Numbered from the stretch's first letter, positions 25,614-37,309 are shown. The stretch: DNA of 64,000 nucleotides from Variovorax sp. PMC12 (GCF_003019815.1 NZ_CP027773.1:1685001-1749000); one strand, 5' to 3'. Notes: generated from the sequence alone by a model not told the origin. Translations and numbers: made by a program.

Positions 25614-27860
25614 TCAGCGCTTCGTGTTCTCGCGCAGCTTCAGGTTGCCCTGGAAGCGCAGCGCGTGCGGGTATTCCTCCTTCTCGGCGCCCGCGTCCAC
25701 GGCGGCCATCTTCTGCTGGCTCTCGCTGGTCTTGGCCAGCAGCGCCGCCGGCAGGTTCACGATGCCCTTGATCTGGTCGTACTGCACCTGAGTGATGCGG
25801 CCCACCTGCAGCAGCCGGAAGGCGTCGCGCTCGATGTTCAGCAGCAGCGGCTTGTTGTCGGCAAAGCTCTGCGCCTTGGCCAGCAGCGCGCTCCACGACT
25901 GCGCGCTGTAGTTGCTCACGTAGTAGTCCTGCCCGGTCGGCCCGGCCAGCACCGCGGTGCAGCCCGGCAGCTCCACCTGCACCGCGCCCGTGGACATGAC
26001 GAAGGTCTTGCGCTGCTCCATCGCATCGCCGTACGCCAGCGTGACCGGGATGTTCCAGGTCGAGGCCGGGAACTGGTTCTGGTTGGGGAACGACTCCTGC
26101 GTGATGTTGACGTAGGTGCGGTCCGCCGCGCATTGCGCGTCGACCGTGAGCAGCGGCACGCCGGTCTGGCGGATGAAGCTGTCGCCGATGTCGGCCACCT
26201 TCTTGCCGCCGCTCACCTTCTCCAGCGAAGTCCACAGCCGCGAGGGCGTGACGTTGCCGAAGCCGTAGTCCTTCAGGTAGATCTGCAGGCCCTTCTGCAT
26301 CGCCTCTTCGCCGATGTAGTTCTGCACCGTCTCCAGCACGTGGCTGCCCTTGTTGTAGACGAAGATCGACGGGCTGATGAAGCCGAAGGAACCGGCGTCG
26401 TTGAGGTTGCGCTGCACCGGCACCGCCGTGTTCTTCAGGTCGGCCACGATCACGTTGTGCTTGTCGAGCACGTAGTCGGAGAAGCTGTAGTACTCGGGGT
26501 GGAACTTGATGGTGGTGCGCCTTTCGAACCAGCGCGCGAACGACTCGTTGAGCCACACGTTGTCCCACCAGTCGAGCGTGACCAGGTCGCCGAACCACTG
26601 GTGCGCGATCTCGTGCGTGACCACCGTCACCGAATACAGCGTGGGCTTGTCGCCCGGCTTGGTGAGCACCGCGTCGGCAAACTCGAAGATCGCGCCCCAG
26701 TTCTCCATGCCGCCGAAGCCGGTGTTGGGCTTGTTGTCGTAGCTGTCGTTGGCGGCGATGGTGTCGAACTTCTTGATCGGCAGCGGGATGCCGGTGTACT
26801 TGTAGTAGTAGTCCATGGCCACCTTGGTCCACTCCATCGGGAAGGTCGCCCAGGTGGAGCGGCCCGGGGGCGTGAACCAGCGCAGCGGAATGTCGCTGCC
26901 GTCGAGCGGGTTCTTGAAGGTGTCGGGCAGGATGTCGAACTTGCCGCCGCCGAAGAAGGTGAGGTACATCGGCATCGACGGCGTCTTCTCGAACGACACC
27001 TGCTGGTAGCCGTCGGGCAGCTTGACGGCGGAAATCTGCGCGCCGTTGGACACCGCCTTCCAGTCGCCGGGCACCTCGGCGGAGATCTCGAAGGTATGGC
27101 GGAAGGCCGGCTCGTCCCAGCCCGGGAACCACTGCCGCGCGTAGTTGGTCTCGCCCTGCGTCACGATGGCGTCGCTGCTCACGCCCTCGGGTGTCGAGAG
27201 GCCGACCTTGAAGATGCCGGTGGCTGCCGAGCAGAACGGGTTGCGCTGCACTTCCGCGGGCGGACAGAACTCCGCGTCGGAGAACTGGATCTTGCCGTCC
27301 CACTCCATGTGCAACAGGTACTTGCCCTTGGCGATCTGGCCGTCGCTCAGCCGCAGCTGCACGAAGTCGCCGAGCGTCTGCGGCGTGGGAATCAGCGGTA
27401 TCGCCTCGCCGGGGTTCGACACCTTGCGCAAGGTGGTGCGGCCCTTGGCAAAGTTGAGGTTGTGCGCGGCCACGACGATGGCATCGACCGGCTTGAGCAC
27501 CTCGATCTCCACGTCGCCGCGGCCCACGAAGGTCTTGAGCGCCGCATCGGGGCGGAACCACAGCTTGTAGTTGCTGGGCCAGACGGTGTCGGGCAGTTCC
27601 TGCGGCTTGGCCGAGCGGTCCACCGCCGCGGCGGCCAGGTCGCTGGCGGCCACGGGCACGCCGTCGTCGGGCGCCTTCTGCGTGGGATCGACCGCGGGCG
27701 CCGAAACCACCGGCCCCGACGACGCGCCGAGGCCGACGCCGCCTCCGCCGAGAGAAGCACCGCCGCCGCTGTCTCCGCCGCCGCCGCAGGCCGTCAGCAC
27801 GGCGAGGGTCACCGCCGTGATGGCAAGATGATTGACGACGGGTGTGTTGAATTTTTTCAT
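25614..27860 (-). CDS. M1-family metallo-aminopeptidase, lipoprotein
   Basis: 748 residues. The leader ends in VLTAC, a lipobox, followed by a long glycine-rich spacer. The peptidase core has the exopeptidase motif as GFGGMENWG (GAMEN variant), the zinc motif HEIAHQWFGD and the downstream Glu in NVWLNESFARWF. It should remove N-terminal residues from peptides outside the cytoplasm, since it is lipidated. The C-terminal part is the ERAP1-like helical domain. The ATG at 27860 begins the signal peptide and was preferred to longer readings. Confidence 0.9.
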   Translation of the reverse strand: MKKFNTPVVNHLAITAVTLAVLTACGGGGDSGGGASLGGGGVGLGASSGPVVSAPAVDPTQKAPDDGVPVAASDLAAAAVDRSAKPQELPDTVWPSNYKLWFRPDAALKTFVGRGDVEIEVLKPVDAIVVAAHNLNFAKGRTTLRKVSNPGEAIPLIPTPQTLGDFVQLRLSDGQIAKGKYLLHMEWDGKIQFSDAEFCPPAEVQRNPFCSAATGIFKVGLSTPEGVSSDAIVTQGETNYARQWFPGWDEPAFRHTFEISAEVPGDWKAVSNGAQISAVKLPDGYQQVSFEKTPSMPMYLTFFGGGKFDILPDTFKNPLDGSDIPLRWFTPPGRSTWATFPMEWTKVAMDYYYKYTGIPLPIKKFDTIAANDSYDNKPNTGFGGMENWGAIFEFADAVLTKPGDKPTLYSVTVVTHEIAHQWFGDLVTLDWWDNVWLNESFARWFERRTTIKFHPEYYSFSDYVLDKHNVIVADLKNTAVPVQRNLNDAGSFGFISPSIFVYNKGSHVLETVQNYIGEEAMQKGLQIYLKDYGFGNVTPSRLWTSLEKVSGGKKVADIGDSFIRQTGVPLLTVDAQCAADRTYVNITQESFPNQNQFPASTWNIPVTLAYGDAMEQRKTFVMSTGAVQVELPGCTAVLAGPTGQDYYVSNYSAQSWSALLAKAQSFADNKPLLLNIERDAFRLLQVGRITQVQYDQIKGIVNLPAALLAKTSESQQKMAAVDAGAEKEEYPHALRFQGNLKLRENTKR

Positions 27861-28565
27861 GATCGCCTCTGGGTACTCTTGGTAAGAAGAAGATGCGCCG
27901 CCCCGCAAGCGCCGGCGGATAGCCAGCGATGCGCATGGCACGCGCGGATGAGATGGATGAACAACTGCCCATGCAGCGGGCAGCACGGTGCCCTCCCGGC
28001 GAACAGGTGGTTCGTCAGGACAGCACACGCACGCAGGAGCCACACCGCGCAGAAAGCGGTGGTCCCAGGATGCGAGGGATGAGCTCGTCCATTCCCGTCA
28101 GGCAGCGGGTTGATCGGATGCGGGATGCGCAGCGGGGGCTGGCGGCGCGGAGGGTGCGTTCAGCGCCGCGAGATCGACAGGGCGCGTTCGCGCGTGTCGT
28201 CGTCAACGGCACAGGCCATGCTGGCGATGGCAAGAATCTTTGCGGCTCTTCTCGTTGGTTTCACGCGCATTCCCTCGTCCATTGAAGTGCGCCAGTTTTA
28301 GCTGATCGAATGCGACGGCTCAACGACTGCCGGAACTTTTCTCTCTCAAAATGTTCGCGCGCCATAGGCCGAATGGAGTCATGGGCCACGGCGCAGCATG
28401 CACGCTACGAAGATGGTTCAGCAGCGGCAACACATGCTCACGCAGATGACAAAACTCGAGGGCAAGGACTGTGCGTGCATCGCCACAGTACGAAGGTTCG
28501 TGTCGTAGAAAAAACCATGAAAGTTGCGTACCCGGGGCCGCATGCGCCCGGGCACGCCGCGAGCG
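27861..28565. other. Intergenic stretch with no convincing gene
   Basis: About 700 bases separate the aminopeptidase from the panE-like gene. No recognisable protein is seen. A minus-strand ORF of 36 codons (28160-28270, ATG preceded by CGAGGGA; MRVKPTRRAAKILAIASMAC...) resembles a truncated signal peptide, but support is weak. A CCCGGG-flanked hairpin (about 28530-28556) after the panE-like stop could end that transcript. Confidence 0.4.
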
Positions 28566-29582
28566 CTACAGGCCCAATGCGTCCTGCAGCTCGCGCGCCG
28601 TCCAGCGCCGGGGCTGCTGCGGCCATGCGCCCAGCAGGCCCACCATGCGCGCGTTGCGCGGCGCGCTCAGGCCATGCTCCTGCGCGAGACGCACGACCTC
28701 GCCGCTGAGCGCGTCGATCTCGGTGCGGCGGCCCAGTGCCAGGTCGTCGGCCATGCTGGAGCGCGCCTTGGCATCGATGCGCAGCATGCGCGCCGCGACG
28801 ATGCGAAACACCCAGTCGGGCAGGCGCAGCAGGCTCGACAAGCGCCGCGCCGGCACCGCAGCCACCTGCGCCGGCGCAATGCCGGCAACGTTGAGGATGC
28901 TCAATGCTTCGTCGATCAGCGACGCGAAGCAGCGGCGATAGCCGCGCAGCATCAGCTCTTCGCGCAGCGGCAGACCCGAGAGCGCGTTGACCGGGTTGTT
29001 GAGGTTGAGCAGCAGCTTGCCCCACTGCACGGGCAGCAGGTCGGCATGCAGGTCTAGCGGCACGCCGGCGCGCTCGAACACCGGCAGCCAGGGGCGCAGT
29101 GCAACGTCGTCCTGCGCGGCCAGCCGGCCGGGCGTGCCGCGGTGGAAGGCGCCGGCGCCGATCTCGGCCACGTTGTAGGGCACCATGCCCGACAGCACGT
29201 TGAGCGACGGCCCGGCCTGCGATGCGGCGTCGCTGTTGGAAATGCCGTTCTGCAGCGAAACGACCGTCGTGCCCGCGGGCAACGCGAAGGCCAGTTCGCC
29301 CGCGGCCTCGGCCGTGGCACCGCTCTTCACGCACAGCAGCACCAGCGCGGGCCGGGCACCGACGGGCACCTGCTCGCACAGCCGCAGCGAGGAGGCCGGC
29401 AGCTTGTGACGGCCGCCGTCCATGTCGGAGAGCGTCAGCCCGTGCGTCGCGAGCTTTTCGAGCACGCGCGGACGGCCGACGAAGGTGACGGGCACGCCCG
29501 CCGCCGCAAGGCTGCCGCCGATGAAGCACCCGATGGTGCCGGCCCCCATCACGAGCACTTCACCGGGCATCGCGTCTGGCAT
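28566..29582 (-). CDS. Ketopantoate reductase (PanE/ApbA)-like oxidoreductase
   Basis: 338 residues. The N-terminal Rossmann motif is VLVMGAGTIGCFIGGSLAAAG. The stretch VLLCVKSGATAEAA and the C-terminal domain with WGKLLLNLNNPVNALSG contain the Lys-Asn pair conserved in 2-dehydropantoate 2-reductases. It would reduce a 2-keto acid with NADPH; the classical role is pantothenate synthesis, but the family has many paralogues and this one lies away from other pan genes. It is followed at low spacing by alaS upstream, in the same direction, but co-transcription is uncertain. Confidence 0.8.
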   Translation of the reverse strand: MPDAMPGEVLVMGAGTIGCFIGGSLAAAGVPVTFVGRPRVLEKLATHGLTLSDMDGGRHKLPASSLRLCEQVPVGARPALVLLCVKSGATAEAAGELAFALPAGTTVVSLQNGISNSDAASQAGPSLNVLSGMVPYNVAEIGAGAFHRGTPGRLAAQDDVALRPWLPVFERAGVPLDLHADLLPVQWGKLLLNLNNPVNALSGLPLREELMLRGYRRCFASLIDEALSILNVAGIAPAQVAAVPARRLSSLLRLPDWVFRIVAARMLRIDAKARSSMADDLALGRRTEIDALSGEVVRLAQEHGLSAPRNARMVGLLGAWPQQPRRWTARELQDALGL

Positions 29583-29618
29583 GAAACGAAGTGCTTGCGC
29601 GCTGGGGGCGTGGCGGCG

Positions 29619-32243
<2,625 letters not shown>

Positions 32244-32492
32244 CTTTGGATTCGTCTTCTGTCGAGGGCGGCGCGGCGATGGCGACCCTCTTGTCGAACC
32301 CACTGCGGCGAACCGGCCTAACTGCTTGATTTGCTTGAACAAACGATTATAGGTTTGGCCACGGTTCCCGGGCTGTCCAGGGCAAAACAGCATGATCCGG
32401 GCGCCGCGGCTAATATGCGGCCCTGACGGAAAAGAGAACCAAATACGGGCGACGTCATCCGTACTTGTACGGACTTGAAGCAAGGAGCGCGC

Positions 32493-33314
32493 ATGGCAAG
32501 GCAAGAGGCGGAACACTGGAAGATCGAAGATCTGGACTTTTCGCGCATTGCGCTCGATGAGGTCCGTGCGGACGAAAACCTCTTCTACCTGGTGGTCTCG
32601 GCCTCTTTCATCGAGAGCGGCTCCGACCTCTACACCCAGAACCTCATTGATTTCTTCCAGGGCGACGACGAGGTCACCGACTGGCTGTCGAACCACTGGG
32701 AAAAGGAAGAACTGCAACACGGCAAGGCGCTGCGCGCCTACGTGCGCCACGTGTGGCCCGAGTTCGAATGGGACACCGCCTACGCGGGTTTCCTGGAAGA
32801 GTATGCGACCTACTGCAAGGTCGAGTTGCTGGCCCCCACCCGCGCCCTCGAAATGACCGCGCGCTGCGTGGTAGAGACAGGCACCGCCACCTATTACCGG
32901 GCCATGGCCCGCAGCACCACGGAGCCGGTGCTGCACGACCTGGCCAGCCGCATCGCGACCGACGAGGTCAACCACTACAAGCACTTCTACCGCTTCTTCC
33001 GGCGCTACCGCGAGCAGGAAAGGCTGAGCCGCTTCCGGGTGTTCGGCACCATCGGCCGCCGCACGCTGGAGCTCAAGAGCGAGGATGCCGACTGCGCCAT
33101 TCGCCACGTGGTGCAGGCCCGGTCGCCCAGCCGCGCCAGCGACACCGCCTACGTGCAGCAACTGAGCGCCAAGATGAACAGCACCATCCGCACCAACCTG
33201 AGCGCCGGCACCACGCTCAAGATGCTGATGCGGCCGCTGGAATTGCCCGCGCGTGTGCAGACCGTGATCCAGTACCCGATCAAGCAGTTCATGCAGCACG
33301 TGTTCCTGCGCTGA
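32493..33314 (+). CDS. Ferritin-like domain protein
   Basis: 273 residues. Two metal-ligand motifs typical of ferritin-like diiron proteins are seen: KEELQHGKALRAY and ATDEVNHYKHFYRFF, with a first glutamate in SASFIESGSDLY. The fold resembles acyl-ACP desaturase relatives rather than iron-storage ferritin. No membrane segments are obvious. The ATG at 32493 follows AAGCAAGGAGCGCGC. It is divergent from alaS, with about 250 bases between. Substrate unknown. Confidence 0.75.
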   Translation: MARQEAEHWKIEDLDFSRIALDEVRADENLFYLVVSASFIESGSDLYTQNLIDFFQGDDEVTDWLSNHWEKEELQHGKALRAYVRHVWPEFEWDTAYAGFLEEYATYCKVELLAPTRALEMTARCVVETGTATYYRAMARSTTEPVLHDLASRIATDEVNHYKHFYRFFRRYREQERLSRFRVFGTIGRRTLELKSEDADCAIRHVVQARSPSRASDTAYVQQLSAKMNSTIRTNLSAGTTLKMLMRPLELPARVQTVIQYPIKQFMQHVFLR

Positions 33315-33506
33315 GCGCGCCCGCCTGCAACAGCCACGCCGCGGGCTCGAGCGTGTGTAAAGCAGAAAACCGGAACGGCCGTCTCGTTTCCGGCAACCGG
33401 CGTCTCGCTAGTATCTGCCCCCACACCTCTAGCGGCAGGGCGGAGACCTTCGGATGAGCGCCCTGCGCTCCTGGCAAGTTGCTCGCAGGCTCTGCATGCG
33501 AGTCCG

Positions 33507-33821
33507 ATGTTCGAAAACAAAACCAATCGCGACCAAGCCTATACAGTGCGCCTCGAAGGCACGAGTCTCTCCATACGGGACCTGATGGAAGTGCGCTTCA
33601 CCTTTCTGCGGGTGCTCGAGCAGCGCATCGGGCCGCCGACGCGCGTGGTGAAGTGCTACCGAGCCTGGTCGAGCCAACTCGAGTGGGGCACGGAGTCGAT
33701 GACGGACACGCAGATTGCCAATGCCCGCGCATGGCGCGAAGCATGGGAGCACGCTGTCGGTGTGGCGGCACCACTGCTCAGCCACCCTCGGAACACGAAA
33801 TTTCACTTCGAGCTCCTTTGA
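33507..33821 (+). CDS. Hypothetical protein
   Basis: 104 residues, MFENKTNRDQAYTVRLEGTS... with SIRDLMEVRFTFLRVLEQRI and a C-terminal NTKFHFELL. No domain recognised and no signal peptide or membrane segment. The upstream TGCATGCGAGTCCG gives only a weak ribosome site. The reading frame is coherent, with proteobacterial codon use, but support is limited to an open frame of moderate length. Confidence 0.45.
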   Translation: MFENKTNRDQAYTVRLEGTSLSIRDLMEVRFTFLRVLEQRIGPPTRVVKCYRAWSSQLEWGTESMTDTQIANARAWREAWEHAVGVAAPLLSHPRNTKFHFELL

Positions 33822-33834
33822 ACAGAAATCGAAC

Positions 33835-33859
33835 AAAAAAAACCCAGCACTAGGCTGGG
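33835..33859 (-). terminator. Strong intrinsic terminator on the minus strand
   Basis: Read on the minus strand: CCCAGCC-TAGT-GCTGGG followed by eight T residues (33842 down to 33835). It would end a transcript arriving from the right, yet no minus-strand gene lies between here and the Crp-type gene at 34907. It also lies just beyond the stop of the plus-strand hypothetical gene. Confidence 0.8.
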
Positions 33860-34056
33860 CTGAACCTCTTGAGTGCTGTCACACACAGAGAACTCGCACT
33901 TCGAAGCGAGCAAACAAAATCTAGGGCTTCAAGCGCCGCCGCCTTGTCGGACGGCACCGACAATTCCAATTTGGTGCTGTGGCACAACAACTTCCGACCC
34001 TGAAAAAACTGCCAAATAGTTCACGTTTTAATGAGTGTCCTACGGCTTCTGACTGT

Positions 34057-34098
34057 TTCCGGCTGACAGGCTTCCAGCCGGCCTCCCAGGACCATGCA
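34057..34098. repeat. Duplicated motif, copy 1
   Basis: Shares three blocks in the same order with copy 2: TTCCGGCTGACA, GCCTCCC and ACCATGCA, the blocks being separated by variable bases. The first block can pair with AGCCGG (34075-34080) to form a hairpin. It lies 80 bases before a strong plus-strand terminator. Confidence 0.5.
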
Positions 34099-34177
34099 AT
34101 TGCTGTCACGCAACAGGGCCGCAAATAGAAGAAGAGCTCTCTGTTCGTTCTTAGAGCGCCCTCATGGGCTCCTCGCA

Positions 34178-34201
34178 ACCCGCTTCGGCGGGTATTTTTT
34201 T
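34178..34201 (+). terminator. Strong intrinsic terminator on the plus strand
   Basis: ACCCGC-TTCG-GCGGGT followed by ATTTTTTT: a six-base-pair stem closed by a stable TTCG tetraloop and a seven-base T-run. No protein-coding gene ends within 350 bases upstream on this strand, so it may end a small RNA. Confidence 0.85.
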
Positions 34202-34465
34202 GCCCGCATACCAGCAGCGCTTCGACGGGTCGGGTGCGGTCAGTGCGGCCTACCACAAGGCAATTACATGTTTTCCCTTTCCGATGGGGACAATGTTGTG
34301 GAAAACCTTGTGTGCAGCGCCCGGAAGCCTTGTCTGGCGTGGCCTGCAACGCGATGCCCGCAAAAGAGGCAGCGCTTGAAAAAATCTTCACAACGGGTTG
34401 AATTCGGGGTTTTCGCGCAACGCTCGAGGGTTCCCGGAGACTCGGCGGCTGTCAGCAACGGTCGG

Positions 34466-34515
34466 TTCCGGCTGACACGCCATCCCGCAGCCTCCCGGGA
34501 AATTGCGACCATGCA
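34466..34515. repeat. Duplicated motif, copy 2
   Basis: Blocks TTCCGGCTGACA, GCCTCCC and ACCATGCA recur with an eight-base longer last spacer than in copy 1. Upstream bases (TGTCAGC at about 34450) can pair with GCTGACA to form a stem. It lies about 80 bases before the start of the gene at 34595, in leader position. Confidence 0.5.
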
Positions 34516-34594
34516 GTCGCCGGATTCGTGCCAGCCAGGGAGGCGCTGCCAATGACATTCCGACGTGGCACCGCAGCACTACAGAGAGTTTTCC

Positions 34595-34864
34595 GTGGTC
34601 GAATATTTCAAGGTTGGTCTTCCCTACATACGAACGCGCTTCAAGGTTCCCGCGCGGCGTGGCGGCCGTGTGGAACTCAAGGGCCGCTTCGGCACCATCC
34701 GGGGCTCGAGCGGCGAATACCTGCTGGTCAAGTTCGACGACGACGAAACCGCGGCCATCGTCCACCCGGTCGAGCCCAACTATGTCGAGAATGGCGAAGC
34801 GGCAGAGATGCCGCTTTCCCCGCCGTCCGACGACGGCGCTGCGCCCACGCGCGGCGGCGCCTGA
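34595..34864 (+). CDS. Hypothetical protein with small beta-barrel-like core
   Basis: About 89 residues from a GTG at 34595 (AGAGAGTTTTCC upstream); a GTG 30 bases upstream is an alternative. RRGGRVELKGRFGTIRGSSGEYLLVKFDDDETAAIVHPVEP reads like a small KOW/SH3-like barrel, in which G-x-I-x-G turns precede a strand. The C-terminus is acidic and proline-rich. It has a motif duplicated from 34057 in its leader. Function unknown; convergent with the Crp-type gene. Confidence 0.5.
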   Translation: MVEYFKVGLPYIRTRFKVPARRGGRVELKGRFGTIRGSSGEYLLVKFDDDETAAIVHPVEPNYVENGEAAEMPLSPPSDDGAAPTRGGA

Positions 34865-34906
34865 TCAACCTCCGAAGCCCAACCCCCGAAGCCGCTTCGC
34901 AAGACG

Positions 34907-35608
34907 TCAGGCCGCGCTGAAAGTCCGAGGCGGTGGGGCGATGTCGCGCAACGTGCCGAAATCTGTCGTCGCCATTCCATCGGTCAGGTAGAGCGCCTCA
35001 TCATCGCGACGCATGAGGCCACGGTTCTCCATGCCGCGCATGGTCTTGTTGACCACCTCCCGCGAAAGGCCCGCGTACGACGCGATCACCGACTGCGAAA
35101 TGCGCTTGTCGAACCCGCCTGCGCTCGCCGGGGCCAGGTCGGCCAACTGGTGCAGCACGCGATGCACCACCGCCTCCGGCGGCAGCGACGAGATGCGGCG
35201 CATCTGGGCGCGCAGCATGCTCATTCGCTTCATCGCGAGGCCCAGCAGGCCCAGTGCGACCTCGGGATGCCTGGAACACAGGCCGCGCATGACGGCGATG
35301 GGCACGAAATAGACCGCCGACGGCAGCGCGGCAACGAGGGTATGCATCGACTGGTAGCGGTCTTCGCGGATCGACAGGTCGAAGAAGAAGTCGTTGCGTG
35401 CGACGAACTCGGTCGTCACTTCTGTGCCTTGATCACGCGATGGCGTGACGACACGCAGCAGCCCGCTTGCCACGCAACAGATCTGATCGGTCGACTCACC
35501 CGCATTCAGCAAAGTGTCGTTGCGCTTGTAGTGGCGAAGCTCGCTGCACTTGATGAGCGCCTCGCGCTCCGCGGCCGGCAGGTTCGCCGTGAGAGGGTGA
35601 AGGTACAT
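34907..35608 (-). CDS. Crp/Fnr-family transcriptional regulator
   Basis: 233 residues. An N-terminal cyclic-nucleotide-binding-like domain (LRHYKRNDTLLNAGESTDQICCVASGLLRV) and a C-terminal winged helix with ISQSVIASYAGLSREVVNKTMRGME as the recognition region. It lacks the N-terminal cysteine cluster of Fnr, so it is probably not an iron-sulfur oxygen sensor. The effector cannot be told. The start ATG at 35608 has weak upstream support. It is separated by about 95 bases from the next gene. Confidence 0.85.
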   Translation of the reverse strand: MYLHPLTANLPAAEREALIKCSELRHYKRNDTLLNAGESTDQICCVASGLLRVVTPSRDQGTEVTTEFVARNDFFFDLSIREDRYQSMHTLVAALPSAVYFVPIAVMRGLCSRHPEVALGLLGLAMKRMSMLRAQMRRISSLPPEAVVHRVLHQLADLAPASAGGFDKRISQSVIASYAGLSREVVNKTMRGMENRGLMRRDDEALYLTDGMATTDFGTLRDIAPPPRTFSAA

Positions 35609-35702
35609 GCAGCGATGGTGAGCCGTCGGTACCCTCCCAGCAATCCCGCAGATTGGGTATTGGGCGCATTGCGATACGCGCTATAACCCCCGGCCCGGAC
35701 AC

Positions 35703-35984
35703 TCAGTCCTCGGTTTCGGACTCGTCTTCCTCTTCGTCGTCGTCTTCGCTCTCTTCGGCACGGCGAATCGTCACGAAATTCTCGGCATCTTCCACGAATG
35801 CCATGAGCTTCTCGTCAGGCGCCATGCCGCGGACTTCGGTCTGCGGGCCGTCACCATTCTTGTAGTCGACCTGGACCAGCGCGAAGCACGCCAGGGGCTC
35901 TTCCATCTCGCCGTCGTCGCCTCCGTCATACACGGCAACCCAGCCTTCGGCGGGCATGATCTGCAGGATCTTCACGTCTTCCAT
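35703..35984 (-). CDS. Hypothetical acidic protein
   Basis: 93 residues. MEDVKILQIMPAEGWVAVYD... gives a beta-rich first part, and ESEDDDEEEDESETED is a strongly acidic tail. No domain recognised. Its start codon is only 11 bases from the divergent start of the XRE gene, leaving no room for a usual promoter or ribosome site. This suggests that the junction of an inserted element lies directly at its 5' end. Confidence 0.6.
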   Translation of the reverse strand: MEDVKILQIMPAEGWVAVYDGGDDGEMEEPLACFALVQVDYKNGDGPQTEVRGMAPDEKLMAFVEDAENFVTIRRAEESEDDDEEEDESETED

Positions 35985-35995
35985 TGATTGATTCC

Positions 35996-36403
35996 ATGAC
36001 TATCGGCAGCCGCATCAAGGAATCCAGGTGCGCGATTGGTTGGAGCCAGGTCCAACTGACGGACGAAGCTGGAGTTACCCAGAGCGCCATTGGGAACATC
36101 GAGTCTGGGCTCAGGCAACGACCGCGGGAACTCGTGTCCATAGCCAAGGCGCTGCGGGTCTCACCGGAATGGCTGGAGACGGGCAAGGGGCCCAGGACCG
36201 GGCGCGCCTAGCTCAAGCTCGTGGGAGCCGATGGCGGGCCGTCAGTGCGAGCGTTGGTGGAGTACCTGGCCGACATCGCCGCTCAGCAGCGGCCGACTCT
36301 TCGAAAGAACTTGGCGAACCTGCTGGTCGATCTGGTCGAGCATTCCGAGGACACGATAACCATCAGGGACATTGAGCGGTCCTTCGCTCCGCCCCAGAAA
36401 TAG
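35996..36403 (+). pseudogene. XRE-family regulator interrupted by one in-frame TAG
   Basis: The frame encodes a phage-type repressor: TIGSRIKESRCAIGWSQVQLTDEAGVTQSAIGNIE is a helix-turn-helix, continuing with RPRELVSIAKALRVSPEWLETGKGP. At codon 72 (36209-36211) there is a TAG, after which the same frame continues without shift for 64 codons (LKLVGADGGPSVRALVEYLADIAA...), ending in TAG at 36403. Both halves look like one protein of about 135 residues. It could be a pseudogene, or read through. No ribosome site precedes the ATG at 35996. Confidence 0.7.
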
Positions 36404-36475
36404 CAGGGTTCTCGCCCATGAACCAGCCGTAACAAAAGGTTAGGATGTCGGCTCGAATTTCAGAGGAGCGAGGGA

Positions 36476-36958
36476 ATGAAAAAACTCGGCATCGCCTTGC
36501 TGGCAGCCGCATGCTCGATGGCGCACGCCGTCGGCTGGAACTACGACTCTTCCACCGACAAAATGACGGGAAAGAAGTCAGCAAGCGCGCAAACGGTATC
36601 TGACAACTCTCTAAGCTTTGGGTTTCCGTACCAAGGCGTCAATCGTGGCAACTTGATCGTTCGCCAGCACCCACAGTACGGCCTTGATGTCCTGATCACT
36701 ATCGACAAGGGGCAGATGCTTTGCAGCAGCTACGACTGCAAGGTCTCGATCAAATTTGACGACGCGCCTCCGGTCAAATTCAGCGGTAGCGGTCCGGCCG
36801 ACCACAGCAGCCAAACGATCTTCATCGAAGGAGCGGCGAAGTTCATCGCCTCCGCTAAGAAGGCGAAGAAGATCCTGGTTCAGTTCAATGCCTACCAGAA
36901 TGGCGCACCTGTGCTTGAGTTCAGCACACCGCAGCCACTGGACTGGCCTAAAAAATAG
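36476..36958 (+). CDS. Hypothetical secreted protein
   Basis: 160 residues. The ATG has a strong AGAGGAGCGAGGGA upstream. A signal peptide (MKKLGIALLAAACSMAHA) precedes a beta-rich domain (GWNYDSSTDKMTGKKSASAQ..., LDVLITIDKGQMLCSSYDCKVSIKFD) with a probable disulfide pair, Cys82 and Cys87. The layout is typical of small exported proteins found on genomic islands. Function unknown. Lower GC than the flanking chromosomal genes. Stop codon TAG. Confidence 0.7.
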   Translation: MKKLGIALLAAACSMAHAVGWNYDSSTDKMTGKKSASAQTVSDNSLSFGFPYQGVNRGNLIVRQHPQYGLDVLITIDKGQMLCSSYDCKVSIKFDDAPPVKFSGSGPADHSSQTIFIEGAAKFIASAKKAKKILVQFNAYQNGAPVLEFSTPQPLDWPKK

Positions 36959-37000
36959 CACGCGCCGCGATCTCACAATCCATCGAACCAGCAAAGATAA

Positions 37001-37309
37001 ATGAGCCTGTTCGAACTACGCGTGACGGCACTAGTGCCAGCGATTGGAAAGGGTAAAACCCTGAAGACTAACGCGATCGCTGAAGATGGCTTTGACTACC
37101 TCACCGAACTTCGACAACAAGGTTTCCATTAGACTGATGGCCAGCCCGACTCTGCTGGCCGCGTGGAGTTCAACTCAGACCTCTTCCGAGGTACGGACAG
37201 CGAGGTAACGGTGCAGGTGTACGCCGTCGATCAAGAAGAGCTGGAACGTGAGGTCATGCCAACGCTTGAGGCGCTGCTGCCCTGGAACATCGACCTCATC
37301 GCAGCGTAA
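37001..37309 (+). pseudogene. Unknown island gene interrupted by one in-frame TAG
   Basis: Starting at ATG 37001, the frame encodes MSLFELRVTALVPAIGKGKTL... for 43 codons, then TAG at 37130-37132, then 58 further codons in the same frame (TDGQPDSAGRVEFNSDLFRG...PWNIDLIAA) to TAA at 37307-37309. The sequence on both sides has coding character. No family is recognised. Each half is too short to be called alone. The interruption is a single stop without a frameshift. Confidence 0.5.

Larger units (their letters stand above)
33860..34594. other. Gene-free region holding two terminators and a duplicated motif
   Basis: About 730 bases with no convincing protein. It is flanked or crossed by a minus-strand terminator (33835-33859) and a plus-strand terminator (34178-34201) and contains two copies of a ~45-base motif (34057-34098 and 34466-34515). 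Small RNA genes or long leaders are plausible, but none matches an RNA family that I can name. Confidence 0.5.

Noticed and set aside
28160..28270. 36-codon ORF with signal-peptide-like start on the minus strand
   Set aside because: Only a weak ribosome site and no conservation evidence; kept as a note in the intergenic entry, not as a gene.
34094..34555. Plus-strand open frame across the two terminators
   Set aside because: It crosses a strong intrinsic terminator, has poor coding character, and overlaps the duplicated motifs; treated as non-coding.
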